DNA from: Liquorilactobacillus sucicola DSM 21376 = JCM 15457
GTDB lineage: Bacteria > Bacillota > Bacilli > Lactobacillales > Lactobacillaceae
Direction of reading: 5' to 3'
DNA length: 64,000 nucleotides
Assembly: GCF_000612445.1 (NCBI RefSeq)
Contig: NZ_BALC01000007.1
Coordinates: 1 to 64,000 of the forward strand
Below are positions 21,420-31,703 of the stretch, piece by piece. A program made the position numbers and the translations under genes. The notes under the pieces are model-generated. The model made no database searches and was not told the DNA's origin. It was given only the letters and a program-made list of their open reading frames with translations. The number at the start of each line of letters is the position of its first letter. The stretch's first letter is position 1.

Positions 21420-21854
21420 ATGTTAGTACCAAAACGTACAAAGCATCGTCGTGAATTCCGTGGTAAGATGCGTGGCGAAGCAAAGGGCGGCAAGTCAGTT
21501 GCTTTTGGTGATTATGGATTGCAAGCAGTTGATTCACATTGGATTACCAACCGTCAAATCGAAGCAGCTCGTGTTGCGATCACACGTTATATGAAACGTG
21601 GTGGGAAAGTTTGGATTAAGATTTTCCCTCATAAATCATATACAGCTAAAGCCATTGGTGTTCGTATGGGTTCTGGGAAGGGTGCTCCCGAAGGATGGGT
21701 AGCTCCTGTAAAACGTGGGAAGATTATGTTTGAAGTAGGCGGCGTTTCAGAAGAAGTTGCTCGCGAAGCATTGCGTTTAGCTTCCCATAAGTTACCAGTG
21801 AAAACTAAGGTTGTAAAACGTGAGGAAGTAGGTGGCGAATCAAATGAAGGCTAA
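21420..21854 (+). CDS. rplP: Ribosomal protein L16
   Basis: 144 residues. It binds near the A-site tRNA in the 50S subunit. The characteristic [18 protein letters not shown] and [17 protein letters not shown] blocks are present. Its 3' end overlaps rpmC by 11 bases, so translation is probably coupled. Confidence 0.97.
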   Translation: MLVPKRTKHRREFRGKMRGEAKGGKSVAFGDYGLQAVDSHWITNRQIEAARVAITRYMKRGGKVWIKIFPHKSYTAKAIGVRMGSGKGAPEGWVAPVKRGKIMFEVGGVSEEVAREALRLASHKLPVKTKVVKREEVGGESNEG

Positions 21855-22038
21855 AGAAATTAATGAATTAACCACTGCTGAAATGCTTGAAAAAGAAAAA
21901 CAATTCAAAGAAGAATTATTTAACTTGCGCTTCCAATTAGCTACCGGACAATTAGAAAACACGGCACGCTTAGGTGAAGTTAGAAAGACGATTGCTCGTA
22001 TAAAAACAGCATTACGTCAACAAGAAATCAACAAGTAG
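21844..22038 (+). CDS. rpmC: Ribosomal protein L29
   Basis: 64 residues ([14 protein letters not shown]...), a two-helix protein at the tunnel exit. The ATG at 21844 gives the family's amino end. A GTG twelve bases earlier would add four residues without a better ribosome-binding site. It overlaps the end of rplP. Confidence 0.94.
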   Translation: MKAKEINELTTAEMLEKEKQFKEELFNLRFQLATGQLENTARLGEVRKTIARIKTALRQQEINK

Positions 22039-22063
22039 AATACGAAAAGGAGGCAAATAAAGT

Positions 22064-22330
22064 ATGACTGAAGCTCGTAACCAACGTAAAGTCTATCAAG
22101 GACGTGTTGTTTCGGACAAAATGGATAAAACAATTGCTGTTGTTGTTGAAACATACAAGAACCACAAAGTTTATGGCAAACGTGTTAAGTATTCCAAGAC
22201 ATTTAAGGCACACGATGAGAAGAACGAAGCAAAAGTTGGAGATATCGTGAAAATTATGGAAACTCGTCCATTGTCAGCTACAAAGCGATTCCGCTTATTA
22301 GATATCGTTGAAAAAGCAGTTATTATTTAG
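22064..22330 (+). CDS. rpsQ: Ribosomal protein S17
   Basis: 88 residues. OB-fold 16S-binding protein needed early in 30S assembly. [20 protein letters not shown] and [13 protein letters not shown] are family signatures. The ATG has aaaggagg 12 bases upstream. Confidence 0.97.
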   Translation: MTEARNQRKVYQGRVVSDKMDKTIAVVVETYKNHKVYGKRVKYSKTFKAHDEKNEAKVGDIVKIMETRPLSATKRFRLLDIVEKAVII

Positions 22331-22397
22331 CACTATTGCTGAATAAAATGTACTTTGATTCGTATTCTGATTCGTTAACGAAAGGAGGTCACATACT

Positions 22398-22766
22398 GTG
22401 ATCCAACAAGAAAGTCGTTTAAAGGTCGCTGATAACTCGGGAGCTCGTGAACTTTTAGTAATTAAAATTTTGGGTGGTTCTCGTGTTAAAACTGCAAATA
22501 TCGGTGACGTAATTGTTGCTACTGTCAAACAAGCAACGCCAGGTGGTGTTGTCAAAAAGAGCGATGTTGTTAAAGCAGTTATTGTTCGTACAAAATTCGG
22601 TGCACATCGTGCAGATGGTTCATACATCAAATTTGATGAAAATGCAGCTGTAATCATTGGGGATGATAAATCACCTAAGGGTACACGTATTTTTGGACCA
22701 GTTGCTCGTGAATTGCGTGACGGAAACTTTATGAAGATCGTTTCCTTAGCACCTGAGGTATTGTAA
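22398..22766 (+). CDS. rplN: Ribosomal protein L14
   Basis: 122 residues starting at GTG with aaaggaggt upstream. It is an interface protein of the 50S subunit that also binds the silencing factor RsfS. The amino end [19 protein letters not shown] is nearly invariant in bacteria. A 67-base gap separates it from rpsQ, the boundary between the classical S10 and spc operons. I see no clear promoter in that gap. Confidence 0.97.
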   Translation: MIQQESRLKVADNSGARELLVIKILGGSRVKTANIGDVIVATVKQATPGGVVKKSDVVKAVIVRTKFGAHRADGSYIKFDENAAVIIGDDKSPKGTRIFGPVARELRDGNFMKIVSLAPEVL

Positions 22767-22799
22767 GAAAACCATTTTGGTAAGGAGGTGCGGAACAAA

Positions 22800-23129
22800 A
22801 TGTTTGTTAAAAAGAATGATAAAGTTAAAGTGATTGCTGGAAAAGATAAGGGCAAAGAAGGCATTATTGAAAAAGTTTTGCCTAGCAAGAATCGTGTAAT
22901 CGTAAAAGGTGTAAATGTTGTAAAAAAACATCAGAAGCCAACTAATGCTAATCCTAATGGTGGAATAGTTGAAGTTGAAGCTCCGATTCATGCTTCTAAT
23001 GTTATGATAATCGATCCATCAAACAATCAAACAACTCGTGTGGGAGTTAAAGTTGTTGATGGCAAAAAAGTCCGTGTATCTAAAAAAACTGGTGAAGTTT
23101 TAAGTAATGCACCAGAAGATAAAGAATAA
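22800..23129 (+). CDS. rplX: Ribosomal protein L24
   Basis: 109 residues. KOW-domain assembly initiator ([19 protein letters not shown]). The ATG at 22800 lies 9 bases after taaggaggt. An upstream in-frame GTG (22788) falls inside that site and is rejected. The acidic tail NAPEDKE is a few residues longer than in Bacillus. Confidence 0.96.
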   Translation: MFVKKNDKVKVIAGKDKGKEGIIEKVLPSKNRVIVKGVNVVKKHQKPTNANPNGGIVEVEAPIHASNVMIIDPSNNQTTRVGVKVVDGKKVRVSKKTGEVLSNAPEDKE

Positions 23130-23149
23130 GGAAGGAGGATACTCTCTTC

Positions 23150-23692
23150 ATGGTTAATCGTTTAAAAGAAAAGTATGATAAAGAAATCGTTCCAGCTTTG
23201 ATTGAAAAATTCAACTACACGTCAATCATGCAAGCACCAAAGGTTGAGAAAATAGTCATCAACATGGGTGTTGGGGATGCTGTCAGCAATGCCAAAAACT
23301 TGGATGAAGCTGTTGAAGAATTGACTTTGATCTCAGGGCAGAAGCCGGTTATTACAAAGGCTAAAAAGTCAATTGCTGGATTCCGCTTGCGTGAAGGTAT
23401 GCCGATTGGTACTAAAGTTACATTGCGTGGTCAGCGGATGTATGATTTCTTAGATAAATTAGTTTCTGTATCATTACCGCGTGTTCGTGATTTTCATGGT
23501 GTCAGCAAGCGTGCGTTTGATGGTCGTGGAAACTACACATTGGGTATCCGTGAACAATTAATTTTCCCTGAAATTGATTTTGATGATGTTAATAAGGTTC
23601 GTGGGATGGATATTGTTATCGTTACGACCGCTAATAGTGATGAAGAATCTAAAGAATTATTGACGCAATTAGGAATGCCATTCGCTAAATAA
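23150..23692 (+). CDS. rplE: Ribosomal protein L5
   Basis: 180 residues. It is a 5S rRNA-binding protein of the central protuberance that forms a bridge with S13. [20 protein letters not shown], the [15 protein letters not shown] block and the [13 protein letters not shown] tail identify it. ATG with aaggagga upstream. Confidence 0.97.
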   Translation: MVNRLKEKYDKEIVPALIEKFNYTSIMQAPKVEKIVINMGVGDAVSNAKNLDEAVEELTLISGQKPVITKAKKSIAGFRLREGMPIGTKVTLRGQRMYDFLDKLVSVSLPRVRDFHGVSKRAFDGRGNYTLGIREQLIFPEIDFDDVNKVRGMDIVIVTTANSDEESKELLTQLGMPFAK

Positions 23693-23705
23693 AGGGGGTT
23701 TCACA

Positions 23706-23891
23706 TTGGCTAAAAAGTCGCAAATTATAAAGAACAAACGCCAAGCTAAGTTCTCGACGCAAGAATATACACGCTGTGAACGTTGTGGTCGACCACATTC
23801 AGTTTATCGTAAATTTAAGTTATGCCGTGTTTGCCTACGAGATCTTGCACATAAAGGTCAAATTCCTGGGATGAAAAAGGCTAGCTGGTAA
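23706..23891 (+). CDS. rpsN: Ribosomal protein S14, zinc-binding type Z
   Basis: 61 residues from a TTG start. Four cysteines at residues 24, 27, 40 and 43 (CERC...CRVC) form the zinc ribbon that marks the short zinc-dependent S14. A zinc-independent S14 paralogue, common in Firmicutes under Zur control, would be encoded elsewhere. It sits in its normal place between rplE and rpsH. Confidence 0.96.
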   Translation: MAKKSQIIKNKRQAKFSTQEYTRCERCGRPHSVYRKFKLCRVCLRDLAHKGQIPGMKKASW

Positions 23892-23920
23892 TCCAATAAA
23901 GTAAAGGAGGGCGCAAACAA

Positions 23921-24319
23921 ATGGTCATGACTGATCCAATAGCAGACTTCTTGACTCGTGTTCGTAATGCTAACTTAGCAAAGCACGAATCACTTGAAGT
24001 GCCTGCATCAAAAATTAAGCACGATATTGCTGAAATTCTAAAAAATGAAGGTTTTGTACGCGATGTTGAATACATTGATGATGACAAACAAGGAATCATT
24101 CGCGTGTTCTTAAAGTATGGAAAAAACAGTGAACGTGTTATTTCCGGTATTAAGCGTATCTCAAAACCAGGCTTACGTTCATACGTAAAAGCTGATGCTG
24201 TTCCCAAAGTTTTGAACGGACTTGGAATTGCAATTATCTCTACCTCAGAAGGGGTAGTTACGGATAAAGAAGCTCGTGCTAAAAACATTGGCGGCGAAGT
24301 ATTAGCTTACGTTTGGTAA
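23921..24319 (+). CDS. rpsH: Ribosomal protein S8
   Basis: 132 residues ([17 protein letters not shown]). Central 30S assembly protein and, in Escherichia coli, translational repressor of the spc operon. The C-terminal [20 protein letters not shown] motif, which contacts 16S helix 21, is intact. ATG after aaaggaggg. Confidence 0.97.
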   Translation: MVMTDPIADFLTRVRNANLAKHESLEVPASKIKHDIAEILKNEGFVRDVEYIDDDKQGIIRVFLKYGKNSERVISGIKRISKPGLRSYVKADAVPKVLNGLGIAIISTSEGVVTDKEARAKNIGGEVLAYVW

Positions 24320-24350
24320 AAATTAGATAACACAAGGAGGTGTAACAACT

Positions 24351-24887
24351 GTGAGTCGAATTGGTTATAAGAACGTTGTATTACCTGATGGTGTTGAAGT
24401 TAAAAGAAACGGCAATACTGTGACTGTCAAAGGTCAAAAGGGTGAATTAACACGTGAATTTACTGATAAAATTTCTATGAAAATCGAAGGAAATGTTGTA
24501 TCATTTGATCGCTCAAGCGATGACAGCAAGACGAAAGCTTTGCATGGAACGACAAGAGCTAACTTCCATAACATGGTAGTTGGTGTAAGTGAAGGTTTCA
24601 AAAAGGAACTTGAACTTCAAGGTGTTGGTTACCGTGCACAAATGAAGGGTCAAAAGCTTGTACTGAATGTTGGTTACTCACATCCAGTTGAGTTTGAAGC
24701 TGGTGAGGGTTTGAAGTTAGAAACACCTTCTGCAACTTCAATTACCGTTTCAGGTATTTCAAAACAAGCTGTTGGTGATTTGGCAGCTAGAATTCGTTTG
24801 ACTCGTGCACCAGAGCCTTACAAGGGCAAGGGTATCCGTTACGTTGGCGAATATGTTCGTCGTAAAGAAGGTAAGACTGGTAAGTAA
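24351..24887 (+). CDS. rplF: Ribosomal protein L6
   Basis: 178 residues from GTG. Two tandem L6 domains; the C-terminal signature [20 protein letters not shown] is intact. It lies near the factor-binding region of the 50S subunit. A caaggaggtg site precedes the start. Confidence 0.97.
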   Translation: MSRIGYKNVVLPDGVEVKRNGNTVTVKGQKGELTREFTDKISMKIEGNVVSFDRSSDDSKTKALHGTTRANFHNMVVGVSEGFKKELELQGVGYRAQMKGQKLVLNVGYSHPVEFEAGEGLKLETPSATSITVSGISKQAVGDLAARIRLTRAPEPYKGKGIRYVGEYVRRKEGKTGK

Positions 24888-24936
24888 TTAACAGTCTTAG
24901 TGAATGCAAGATAAAAAATTCAAGAGGTGAATAATA

Positions 24937-25293
24937 GTGATTTCGAAACCAGACAAGAATAAAACACGTCAAAAGCGCCATCTGCGTGTTCGTAATAAGA
25001 TATCTGGTACAGCTAAGTGCCCACGCTTAAATGTTTATCGTTCAAACAAAAACATCTACGCTCAAGTGATTGATGACGTAGCGGGTGTGACGCTAGTTAG
25101 TGCCTCTACATTAGACAGTGAAGTTAAGGGTAATACAAAGACTGAGCAAGCTGCTTCAGTTGGAGAAGTAGTTGCAAAACGTGCTGAAAAAAAGGGCATC
25201 AAGGAAGTAGTATTTGATCGTGGCGGGTATCTTTACCATGGACGAATCGAAGCTCTTGCCGAAGCTGCTCGTAAAAACGGATTAGATTTTTAG
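24937..25293 (+). CDS. rplR: Ribosomal protein L18
   Basis: 118 residues from GTG ([20 protein letters not shown]). 5S rRNA-binding protein of the central protuberance. The basic amino terminus and [20 protein letters not shown] are diagnostic. The binding site is aagaggtg. Confidence 0.97.
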   Translation: MISKPDKNKTRQKRHLRVRNKISGTAKCPRLNVYRSNKNIYAQVIDDVAGVTLVSASTLDSEVKGNTKTEQAASVGEVVAKRAEKKGIKEVVFDRGGYLYHGRIEALAEAARKNGLDF

Positions 25294-25314
25294 GAAAAGG
25301 AGGGAAACGCATTT

Positions 25315-25815
25315 ATGACTGTTATTGATCCAGCTCAATTAGATTTAGAAGATCGTGTTGTTGCAATCAATCGTATTACAAAAGTTGTTAAAGGTGGGCG
25401 CCGTCTTCGTTTTGCAGCTTTAGTTATTGTGGGAGACCACAATGGTCACGTTGGCTTTGGTACTGGTAAGGCACAAGAAGTTCCTGACGCTATTCGTAAA
25501 GCAGTTGAAGCAGCTCGCAAGAACTTGATTAAAGTTCCGATGGTTGAAGAAACACTGCCACATGAAGTTGTCGGAGAATATAGTGGAAGTCGCATTTTGT
25601 TGAAACCCGCTATTGCTGGTTCAGGAGTTGCTGCCGGTGGTGCGGTTCGTGCCGTCATGGAATTGGCTGGTGTTGCCGATGTGACAAGTAAGTCGCTTGG
25701 CTCAAACACACCAATTAATGTTGTCCGCGCAACAATGGACGGATTGACAAAGATGAAGAGTGCTACTGACGTTGCTTCTCTTCGTGGTGTATCAACACAA
25801 CATTTAGCAGAATAA
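25315..25815 (+). CDS. rpsE: Ribosomal protein S5
   Basis: 166 residues. 30S accuracy protein at the mRNA entrance. The double-stranded RNA-binding domain spans about residues 10-75 ([20 protein letters not shown]). The spectinomycin-site loop VVKGGRR is wild type. Confidence 0.97.
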   Translation: MTVIDPAQLDLEDRVVAINRITKVVKGGRRLRFAALVIVGDHNGHVGFGTGKAQEVPDAIRKAVEAARKNLIKVPMVEETLPHEVVGEYSGSRILLKPAIAGSGVAAGGAVRAVMELAGVADVTSKSLGSNTPINVVRATMDGLTKMKSATDVASLRGVSTQHLAE

Positions 25816-25828
25816 GGAGGGCTCACTT

Positions 25829-26011
25829 GTGGCTAATTTAAAAATTACATTAACGAGTAGTGTCATTGGGCGTCCTCAGAAGCAACGCGACATCGTTAAG
25901 GCCTTAGGCTTAGGACGTGTTCAAAGTGCGGTTGTTCTGCCCGATAATGCTGCAACTCGTGGTGCCGTTGCCAAAATCAATCATTTGGTTGAAGTTACGG
26001 TTGCCGACTAA
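25829..26011 (+). CDS. rpmD: Ribosomal protein L30
   Basis: 60 residues from GTG, the short bacterial form. [20 protein letters not shown] is the usual amino end. It is 13 bases after rpsE with ataaggagg. Confidence 0.96.
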   Translation: MANLKITLTSSVIGRPQKQRDIVKALGLGRVQSAVVLPDNAATRGAVAKINHLVEVTVAD

Positions 26012-26057
26012 ATACTGATGACATGTTATAATATATCAACAAGGAGGTGTCGACCTG

Positions 26058-26492
26058 ATGAAATTGCATGAATTAAAAGCAAGTGAAGGGTCACGTAAGG
26101 TGCGTAATCGTGTTGGACGCGGAACATCGTCTGGTAACGGTAAAACAGCTGGTCGTGGTCAAAAAGGTCAAAAGGCTCGTGGAAAAGTCCGTTTAGGGTT
26201 TGAAGGTGGCCAAATGCCATTATTCCGTCGTATGCCTAAACGTGGTTTCCAAAATATCAACCGTAAAGAATATGCAGTTGTTAATCTGGAAACTCTCGAG
26301 AAGTTCAACGAAGGAACAGAAGTAACACCAGCATTATTAGTTGAAAATGGTGTAATCAAAGATGAAAAAAATGGCATTAAAGTTTTAGCTGATGGCAAAT
26401 TGACGAAGAAATTAACAGTGAAAGCTAATAAATTCTCCGTTGCTGCTAAAAAAGCCATTGAAGCAGTTGGCGGTCAAGCTGAGGTGATTTAA
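26058..26492 (+). CDS. rplO: Ribosomal protein L15
   Basis: 144 residues. The glycine/basic amino-terminal extension ([20 protein letters not shown]) threads into 23S rRNA. The stop codon shares a base with the secY ATG, coupling the ribosomal gene to the translocon gene. Confidence 0.97.
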   Translation: MKLHELKASEGSRKVRNRVGRGTSSGNGKTAGRGQKGQKARGKVRLGFEGGQMPLFRRMPKRGFQNINRKEYAVVNLETLEKFNEGTEVTPALLVENGVIKDEKNGIKVLADGKLTKKLTVKANKFSVAAKKAIEAVGGQAEVI

Positions 26493-27787
26493 TGCTTAAA
26501 ACAATGAAGAACGCCTTAGCTGTCAAAGATATTCGCGAGAAGATTTTGTTTACGTTAGGCGTCTTGATTGTATTTCGTTTAGGCACATATATCACAGTCC
26601 CTGGGATCAATGCTAAAGCTTTAGATAGTGTTGCGTCTTCAGGGTTAGTTAGTATCTTAAACACTTTTAGTGGTGGCGGCTTAACTAATTATTCAATCTT
26701 AGCAATGGGAGTGTCTCCTTACATTACTGCGCAAATTGTTGTTCAGTTATTGCAGATGGATATTGTCCCACGGTTTGTTGAATGGAGTAAGCAGGGTGAG
26801 GTTGGAAGAAGAAAACTTAACCAAGCTACAAGATATTTAACTATTGTGCTGGCGTTTGTACAATCAATCGGGATTACGGCTGGTTTTAACGCATTGAGTA
26901 GTTTGAATCTAGTTAATAATCCTGGTGTGGAAACATACCTTAGTATTGGATTGATCCTGACTGGGGGTTCGATGTTTACTACTTGGTTAGGTGATATGAT
27001 TACAGATCGCGGGTTTGGTAATGGTATTTCAATGATTATCATGGCCGGTATTCTTGCACGAGTTCCTACTGGTGTTCATCAGATATTTACTGAACAAATT
27101 TTAGAAGCTGCACCAGGTGATCTCTGGAAGGGTATCTTGTTTGTTGTCATTTTAATTGTTGCTATATTAGTCATCGTTGCATTTGTTACATATGTTCAAC
27201 AGGCTAATTACAAGATTCCAATCCAGTACACTCGTCGTTTAGCGGGGGCAACAGAGAGCTCATATTTACCACTTAAAATCAATGTTGCTGGAGTTATTCC
27301 AGTCATTTTTGCGAGTTCATTTATTGCTACACCGCAAACGATCTTAATGGCGTTTACACAGAATCATTCCGAAGATACTTGGTATCGCGTCATGACAAAT
27401 ATTTTTAACATGCAAGCGACTGGCGGAATGATTTTATACACTGTTTTGATTGTCTTGTTTACGTTTTTCTATGCATTTGTACAGGTAAATCCTGAGAAAT
27501 TAGCAGAAAACCTTCAAAAGCAAGGAAGTTATATTCCAAGCGTCTGGCCAGGAAAAGAAACTGAGAAGTATGTTTCACGTTTACTAATGCGTTTGAGCTC
27601 AGTTGGTTCGATTTTCTTGGGTTTAGTCTCTTTAATTCCACTGGTTGCTTCCAATATTTGGGGCCTTGATGAGTCTATAGGTTTAGGTGGTACCAGCCTT
27701 TTAATTGTTGTTGGGGTTGCACTTGAATCAATCAGACAATTAAAGGGTATGATGATGAAACGTGAATATGTCGGTTTTATCAGATAA
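26492..27787 (+). CDS. secY: SecY, protein translocase channel subunit
   Basis: 431 residues with ten predicted transmembrane segments. It forms the SecYEG channel for membrane insertion and secretion. The pore plug and ring follow TYITVPGIN. The cytosolic loop QANYKIPIQYTRR is the conserved SecA/ribosome contact in the C4-C5 region. The start overlaps the rplO stop. The last residues MMMKREYVGFIR match the family end. A 150-base gap with a weak hairpin follows before adk. Confidence 0.97.
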   Translation: MLKTMKNALAVKDIREKILFTLGVLIVFRLGTYITVPGINAKALDSVASSGLVSILNTFSGGGLTNYSILAMGVSPYITAQIVVQLLQMDIVPRFVEWSKQGEVGRRKLNQATRYLTIVLAFVQSIGITAGFNALSSLNLVNNPGVETYLSIGLILTGGSMFTTWLGDMITDRGFGNGISMIIMAGILARVPTGVHQIFTEQILEAAPGDLWKGILFVVILIVAILVIVAFVTYVQQANYKIPIQYTRRLAGATESSYLPLKINVAGVIPVIFASSFIATPQTILMAFTQNHSEDTWYRVMTNIFNMQATGGMILYTVLIVLFTFFYAFVQVNPEKLAENLQKQGSYIPSVWPGKETEKYVSRLLMRLSSVGSIFLGLVSLIPLVASNIWGLDESIGLGGTSLLIVVGVALESIRQLKGMMMKREYVGFIR

Positions 27788-27801
27788 TGGTTTAAAAAGT
27801 T

Positions 27802-27840
27802 CGGCTGCACATTTGTGGAGCCTGCTTTTTAATTTTGTAA
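27802..27840 (+). terminator. Possible weak terminator/attenuator after secY
   Basis: Inverted repeat ggctgcac / gtggagcc with one mismatch, then tgctttttaatttt. It could partly terminate spc-operon transcription before adk. Confidence 0.5.
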
Positions 27841-27904
27841 TATTTATGTTACTGACAAGAGAAGATTTTGTGATGAATCATTAGGTTGTACTGCTCTTTA
27901 TTGA

Positions 27905-28600
<696 letters not shown>

Positions 28601-28617
28601 TATTTTTAGACTAAAGC

Positions 28618-28646
28618 TTGCAATAATAGTCCTTGAATGATATACT
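28618..28646 (+). promoter_or_regulatory. infA-rpoA cluster promoter
   Basis: A -35 TTGCAA (28618-28623), 17-base spacer and -10 TATACT (28641-28646), immediately after adk. It gives the infA-rplQ genes their own start point. Confidence 0.72.
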
Positions 28647-28680
28647 ATTTCAGGTTTATCTTTTCTATAGGATTAGTCTG

Positions 28681-28745
28681 TCCATTTGGATGGATTAGCT
28701 TGCGGAAACAAGCGAGTCAGTTTTTGGGACTCACGGATTTGCGTG
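28681..28745 (+). other. Four-hairpin leader of infA
   Basis: Four short perfect hairpins stand almost back to back: tccat/atgga (28681-28694), gcttg/caagc (28698-28713), gagtc/gactc (28714-28732) and cacg/cgtg (28732-28745). They lie between a good promoter and the infA ribosome-binding site. No T-run follows, so it is not an intrinsic terminator. A cis-regulatory RNA is plausible; no named family is recognised. Confidence 0.5.
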
Positions 28746-28780
28746 TTAAGTTATAAAACCATTTAAGGAGGTACTTTTGC

Positions 28781-28999
28781 GTGGCGAAAGATGATGTGAT
28801 TGAGATCGAGGGTACGATCAAAGAAACGTTACCCAATGCGATGTTCAAAGTTGAACTCGAAAACGGACATGAGATTTTAGCTCACGTTTCAGGTAAGATT
28901 AGGATGCATTATATTCGTATTTTACCTGGCGATAAAGTGACTGTTGAAATGTCCCCTTACGATTTGACTAAGGGCCGCATTACCTATCGCTTTAAATAG
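28781..28999 (+). CDS. infA: Translation initiation factor IF-1
   Basis: 72 residues from GTG after aaggaggt. A single OB-fold S1-like domain ([20 protein letters not shown]...RITYRFK) that occupies the ribosomal A site during initiation. Normal length and sequence, with rpmJ 34 bases downstream. Confidence 0.97.
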   Translation: MAKDDVIEIEGTIKETLPNAMFKVELENGHEILAHVSGKIRMHYIRILPGDKVTVEMSPYDLTKGRITYRFK

Positions 29000-29033
29000 A
29001 TTGTACTTCAAATACATTTGGGAGGTATAATTC

Positions 29034-29147
29034 ATGAAAGTAAGACCATCAGTAAAACCAATGTGCGAACACTGCAAAGTAATTAAGCGCAAAGGCCGTG
29101 TTATGGTAATATGTTCAAATCCAAAACACAAACAACGTCAAGGATAA
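29034..29147 (+). CDS. rpmJ: Ribosomal protein L36
   Basis: 37 residues ([20 protein letters not shown]...). The zinc-ribbon ligands Cys11, Cys14, Cys27 and His32 are all present, so this is the zinc-dependent (C+) form. ATG with a gggaggt site 8 bases upstream. Standard position between infA and rpsM. Confidence 0.97.
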
Positions 29148-29172
29148 TAAATAATTAGGAGGTGTAATTGTT

Positions 29173-29538
29173 ATGGCTCGTATTGCAGGTGTCGATTTAC
29201 CACGTGATAAGCGTATCGTGATCGGCTTAACTTACATTTATGGAATCGGTAATTCAAGTGCACAAAAGATTTTGGCTGAAGCAGCTGTTTCAGAGGATAT
29301 CCGTGTGCGTGATTTAACAACTGAACAGGAAGATAAAATTCGTGCAGTTGTAGACAGCTACAAAGTCGAAGGTGATCTTCGTCGTGAAGTTAGCTTAAAT
29401 ATTAAACGTCTGTCAGAAATTGGCTCGTACCGAGGTCTGCGTCATCGTCGTCATTTACCTGTTCGTGGTCAAAATACCAAGAACAATGCGCATACACGCA
29501 AAGGCCCAGCCGCATCAATTGCCGGCAGAAAAAAATAA
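29173..29538 (+). CDS. rpsM: Ribosomal protein S13
   Basis: 121 residues. 30S head protein that bridges to L5 and touches P-site tRNA with its basic tail ([20 protein letters not shown]). ATG after aggaggtg. Confidence 0.97.
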   Translation: MARIAGVDLPRDKRIVIGLTYIYGIGNSSAQKILAEAAVSEDIRVRDLTTEQEDKIRAVVDSYKVEGDLRREVSLNIKRLSEIGSYRGLRHRRHLPVRGQNTKNNAHTRKGPAASIAGRKK

Positions 29539-29567
29539 TTAAAATATAAAGGGAGGTTAGCTATTTC

Positions 29568-29957
29568 ATGGCAGTTAAGAAAGGTTCACGTAAACGCCGC
29601 GCCAAGAAAAATATTGAGAGCGGGATTGCACATATTCATTCAACATTCAATAACACACTTGTTATGATTACGGATGTTCATGGAAATGCAGTTGCATGGG
29701 CATCAGCTGGTTCATTAGGATTCAAGGGTAGTCGTAAGTCAACACCATTTGCTGCTCAGATGGCTGCTGAAGCTGCTGCAAAGGGTTCAATGGAACATGG
29801 AATGAAGAGTGTTGAGGTTGCTGTTAAGGGACCAGGTTCTGGTCGTGAAGCCGCAATTCGTGCTTTACAAACAACAGGCCTTGAAGTAACGTCAATTCGC
29901 GATGTTACGCCTGTTCCTCATAATGGGTGTCGTCCTCCAAAACGCCGTCGTGTTTAA
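29568..29957 (+). CDS. rpsK: Ribosomal protein S11
   Basis: 129 residues. 30S platform protein near the mRNA exit. [19 protein letters not shown] and the [18 protein letters not shown] end are canonical, including the asparagine-glycine pair that can form isoaspartate. Confidence 0.97.
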   Translation: MAVKKGSRKRRAKKNIESGIAHIHSTFNNTLVMITDVHGNAVAWASAGSLGFKGSRKSTPFAAQMAAEAAAKGSMEHGMKSVEVAVKGPGSGREAAIRALQTTGLEVTSIRDVTPVPHNGCRPPKRRRV

Positions 29958-30041
29958 TGTGGCTCATATTCATTTTGAGGTAAATCTTCATAATGTTTTC
30001 GCCAGATTACACGTAACGTTTTGAAAGGGGTAAAGATAAGA

Positions 30042-30986
30042 ATGATCGAATTTGAAAAACCAAAAATTCATAAAATTGAAGAAAGTCCTAATTATGGCAA
30101 ATTTGTTGTAGAACCTCTTGAACGTGGTTATGGTACAACATTAGGTAATTCTCTTCGCCGAATTCTGCTTTCTTCCTTACCTGGAGCAGCGATAACAAAT
30201 ATTCAAATTGACAGTGTTTTGCATGAATTTTCGACCGTCAAGGGCGTGCTCGAAGACGTAACGCAAATTATTCTGAATTTGAAAAAGGTTGCTTTACGTA
30301 TTGATTCTGAAGAGGATCAAACATTAGAAATCAATGTTACAGGGCCTATCGAAGTTACAGCTGGAGACATCCAAGGTAGTAGTGAAGTGGAAGTCTTAAA
30401 TCCAGATTTGTACATTTGTACAGTAGCAGAAGGGGCGTCATTCCATGTTCGGATGACTGCTAATACAGGACGTGGTTATGTTTCAGCTGATGAAAACAAA
30501 ACTAAGTCTGATGAAATGCCGATCGGTGTTTTGCCAATCGACTCAATTTATACCCCGATTGAACGTGTCAACTATCAAGTAGAAAAAACGCGTGTTGGTC
30601 AAAAAGATGATTATGATAAACTGACACTTGATGTTTGGACCAATGGTGCTATAACACCTAGTGAAGCAATCAGTTTATCGGCTAAGATTCTGACAGAGCA
30701 CTTGACTTTATTTGTTGATTTAACTGATGAAGCAAAAAATGCTGAAATCATGGTCGAAAAAGAAGAAACACATAAAGAGAAAATGCTTGAAATGACGATT
30801 GAAGAGCTTGATTTATCTGTTCGTTCATACAATTGTTTGAAACGTGCTGGTATCAATACTGTTCAAGAGTTAACAAATAAATCAGAAGCTGACATGATGA
30901 AGGTTCGCAATTTAGGTCGTAAATCACTTGAAGAAGTGAAGAATAAATTAATCGATCTTGGTTTATCATTACGTCATGATGACTAA
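30042..30986 (+). CDS. rpoA: RNA polymerase alpha subunit
   Basis: 314 residues. The amino-terminal domain dimerises and assembles RpoB/RpoC ([20 protein letters not shown]). After a linker, the C-terminal domain (about residues 245-314) has the helix-hairpin-helix module [17 protein letters not shown] that binds UP elements and activators. The ATG at 30042 fits the gaaagggg site. An upstream TTG (30021) would add seven unlikely residues. An 84-base gap precedes it. Confidence 0.97.
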   Translation: MIEFEKPKIHKIEESPNYGKFVVEPLERGYGTTLGNSLRRILLSSLPGAAITNIQIDSVLHEFSTVKGVLEDVTQIILNLKKVALRIDSEEDQTLEINVTGPIEVTAGDIQGSSEVEVLNPDLYICTVAEGASFHVRMTANTGRGYVSADENKTKSDEMPIGVLPIDSIYTPIERVNYQVEKTRVGQKDDYDKLTLDVWTNGAITPSEAISLSAKILTEHLTLFVDLTDEAKNAEIMVEKEETHKEKMLEMTIEELDLSVRSYNCLKRAGINTVQELTNKSEADMMKVRNLGRKSLEEVKNKLIDLGLSLRHDD

Positions 30987-31012
30987 TATTTGTTGAGGGA
31001 GGGAAATAATTC

Positions 31013-31396
31013 ATGAGTTACCGCAAATTAGGACGCACAAGTGCTCATCGTAAATCAATGTTGCGCAATTTGACGACAGATTTAATTGTTAACGGTAAAA
31101 TCGTTACAACTGAAACTCGTGCGAAAGAAGTGCGTAAAACAGCTGAAAAAATGATATCACTTGGAAAAAAGGGTGATTTAGTGGCACGTCGTCGTGCTGC
31201 AGCCTTTTTAATGGATGTTGTTGCTGACGTTAAAGAAGATGGCGATGATATTACTATCCAATCAGCTTTGCAAAAATTATTTGCAGAAGTTGCTCCTCGT
31301 TACGCTGAACGCAACGGTGGATATACGCGTATTCTCAAGATGAATGAACGACGCGGCGATGCTGCTAAGTTGGTTGTTCTTGAGTTAGTCGACTAA
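31013..31396 (+). CDS. rplQ: Ribosomal protein L17
   Basis: 127 residues. 50S protein near the tunnel exit. [20 protein letters not shown] is the standard amino end. Last gene of the alpha cluster, followed by a structured terminator element. Confidence 0.97.
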   Translation: MSYRKLGRTSAHRKSMLRNLTTDLIVNGKIVTTETRAKEVRKTAEKMISLGKKGDLVARRRAAAFLMDVVADVKEDGDDITIQSALQKLFAEVAPRYAERNGGYTRILKMNERRGDAAKLVVLELVD

Positions 31397-31413
31397 TCTT
31401 TAGTTCTATTTGT

Positions 31414-31517
31414 CACTTTTATAACGATAACTGGGCGTTACGATGCTGGTGTTAAACCGAGTCTAGTCCTAAGTACCATCTTAGATGGGAAACCTTCGTT
31501 ATAAAAAGTGATTTTTT
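31414..31517 (+). ncRNA. Structured ~100-nt element ending in a T-run, after rplQ
   Basis: Outer 14-bp stem cacttttataacga / tcgttataaaaagtg (one bulged A) encloses about 68 bases. These hold at least three small hairpins: taac/gtta, ggt/acc, and ccatc-tta-gatgg. Six T follow directly. It can act as the rplQ terminator, but the large branched interior is far more elaborate than a terminator needs. It may be a small RNA processed from, or a regulatory element in, the rplQ 3' region. No named RNA family is recognised. Confidence 0.5.
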
Positions 31518-31549
31518 ATTTTAATCGATATCTATTTAAAGAATTTATT

Positions 31550-31596
31550 ACCGAGACAGAAGCTTACTTCTTGTAAGGCTGCTATCTCGGTTTTTT
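31550..31596 (+). terminator. Second terminator downstream of rplQ
   Basis: Stem accgagacag / ctatctcggt with one mismatch, stacked on inner gcttac / gtaaggc, followed by TTTTTT. Tandem with the element at 31414-31517, it strongly insulates the ribosomal cluster from ecfA1. Confidence 0.88.
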
Positions 31597-31703
31597 AGAA
31601 CTATGATTATTTTAATCAGTTTGACATCACTAACATTTGGGTAAGGCTGTTTTTGTTTAACTATGGTATGATAATCTGTATAAATAGATAAAAGGAGACA
31701 CTC

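Noticed and set aside
31414-31517. 5S rRNA-like or 5S-mimic RNA after rplQ
   Set aside because: Short blocks (cgata-c, gttaa, ccgag-N2-tagt) faintly echo 5S rRNA in order, but helices II and III are not reproduced and the length is too short. The similarity is within what chance could give.
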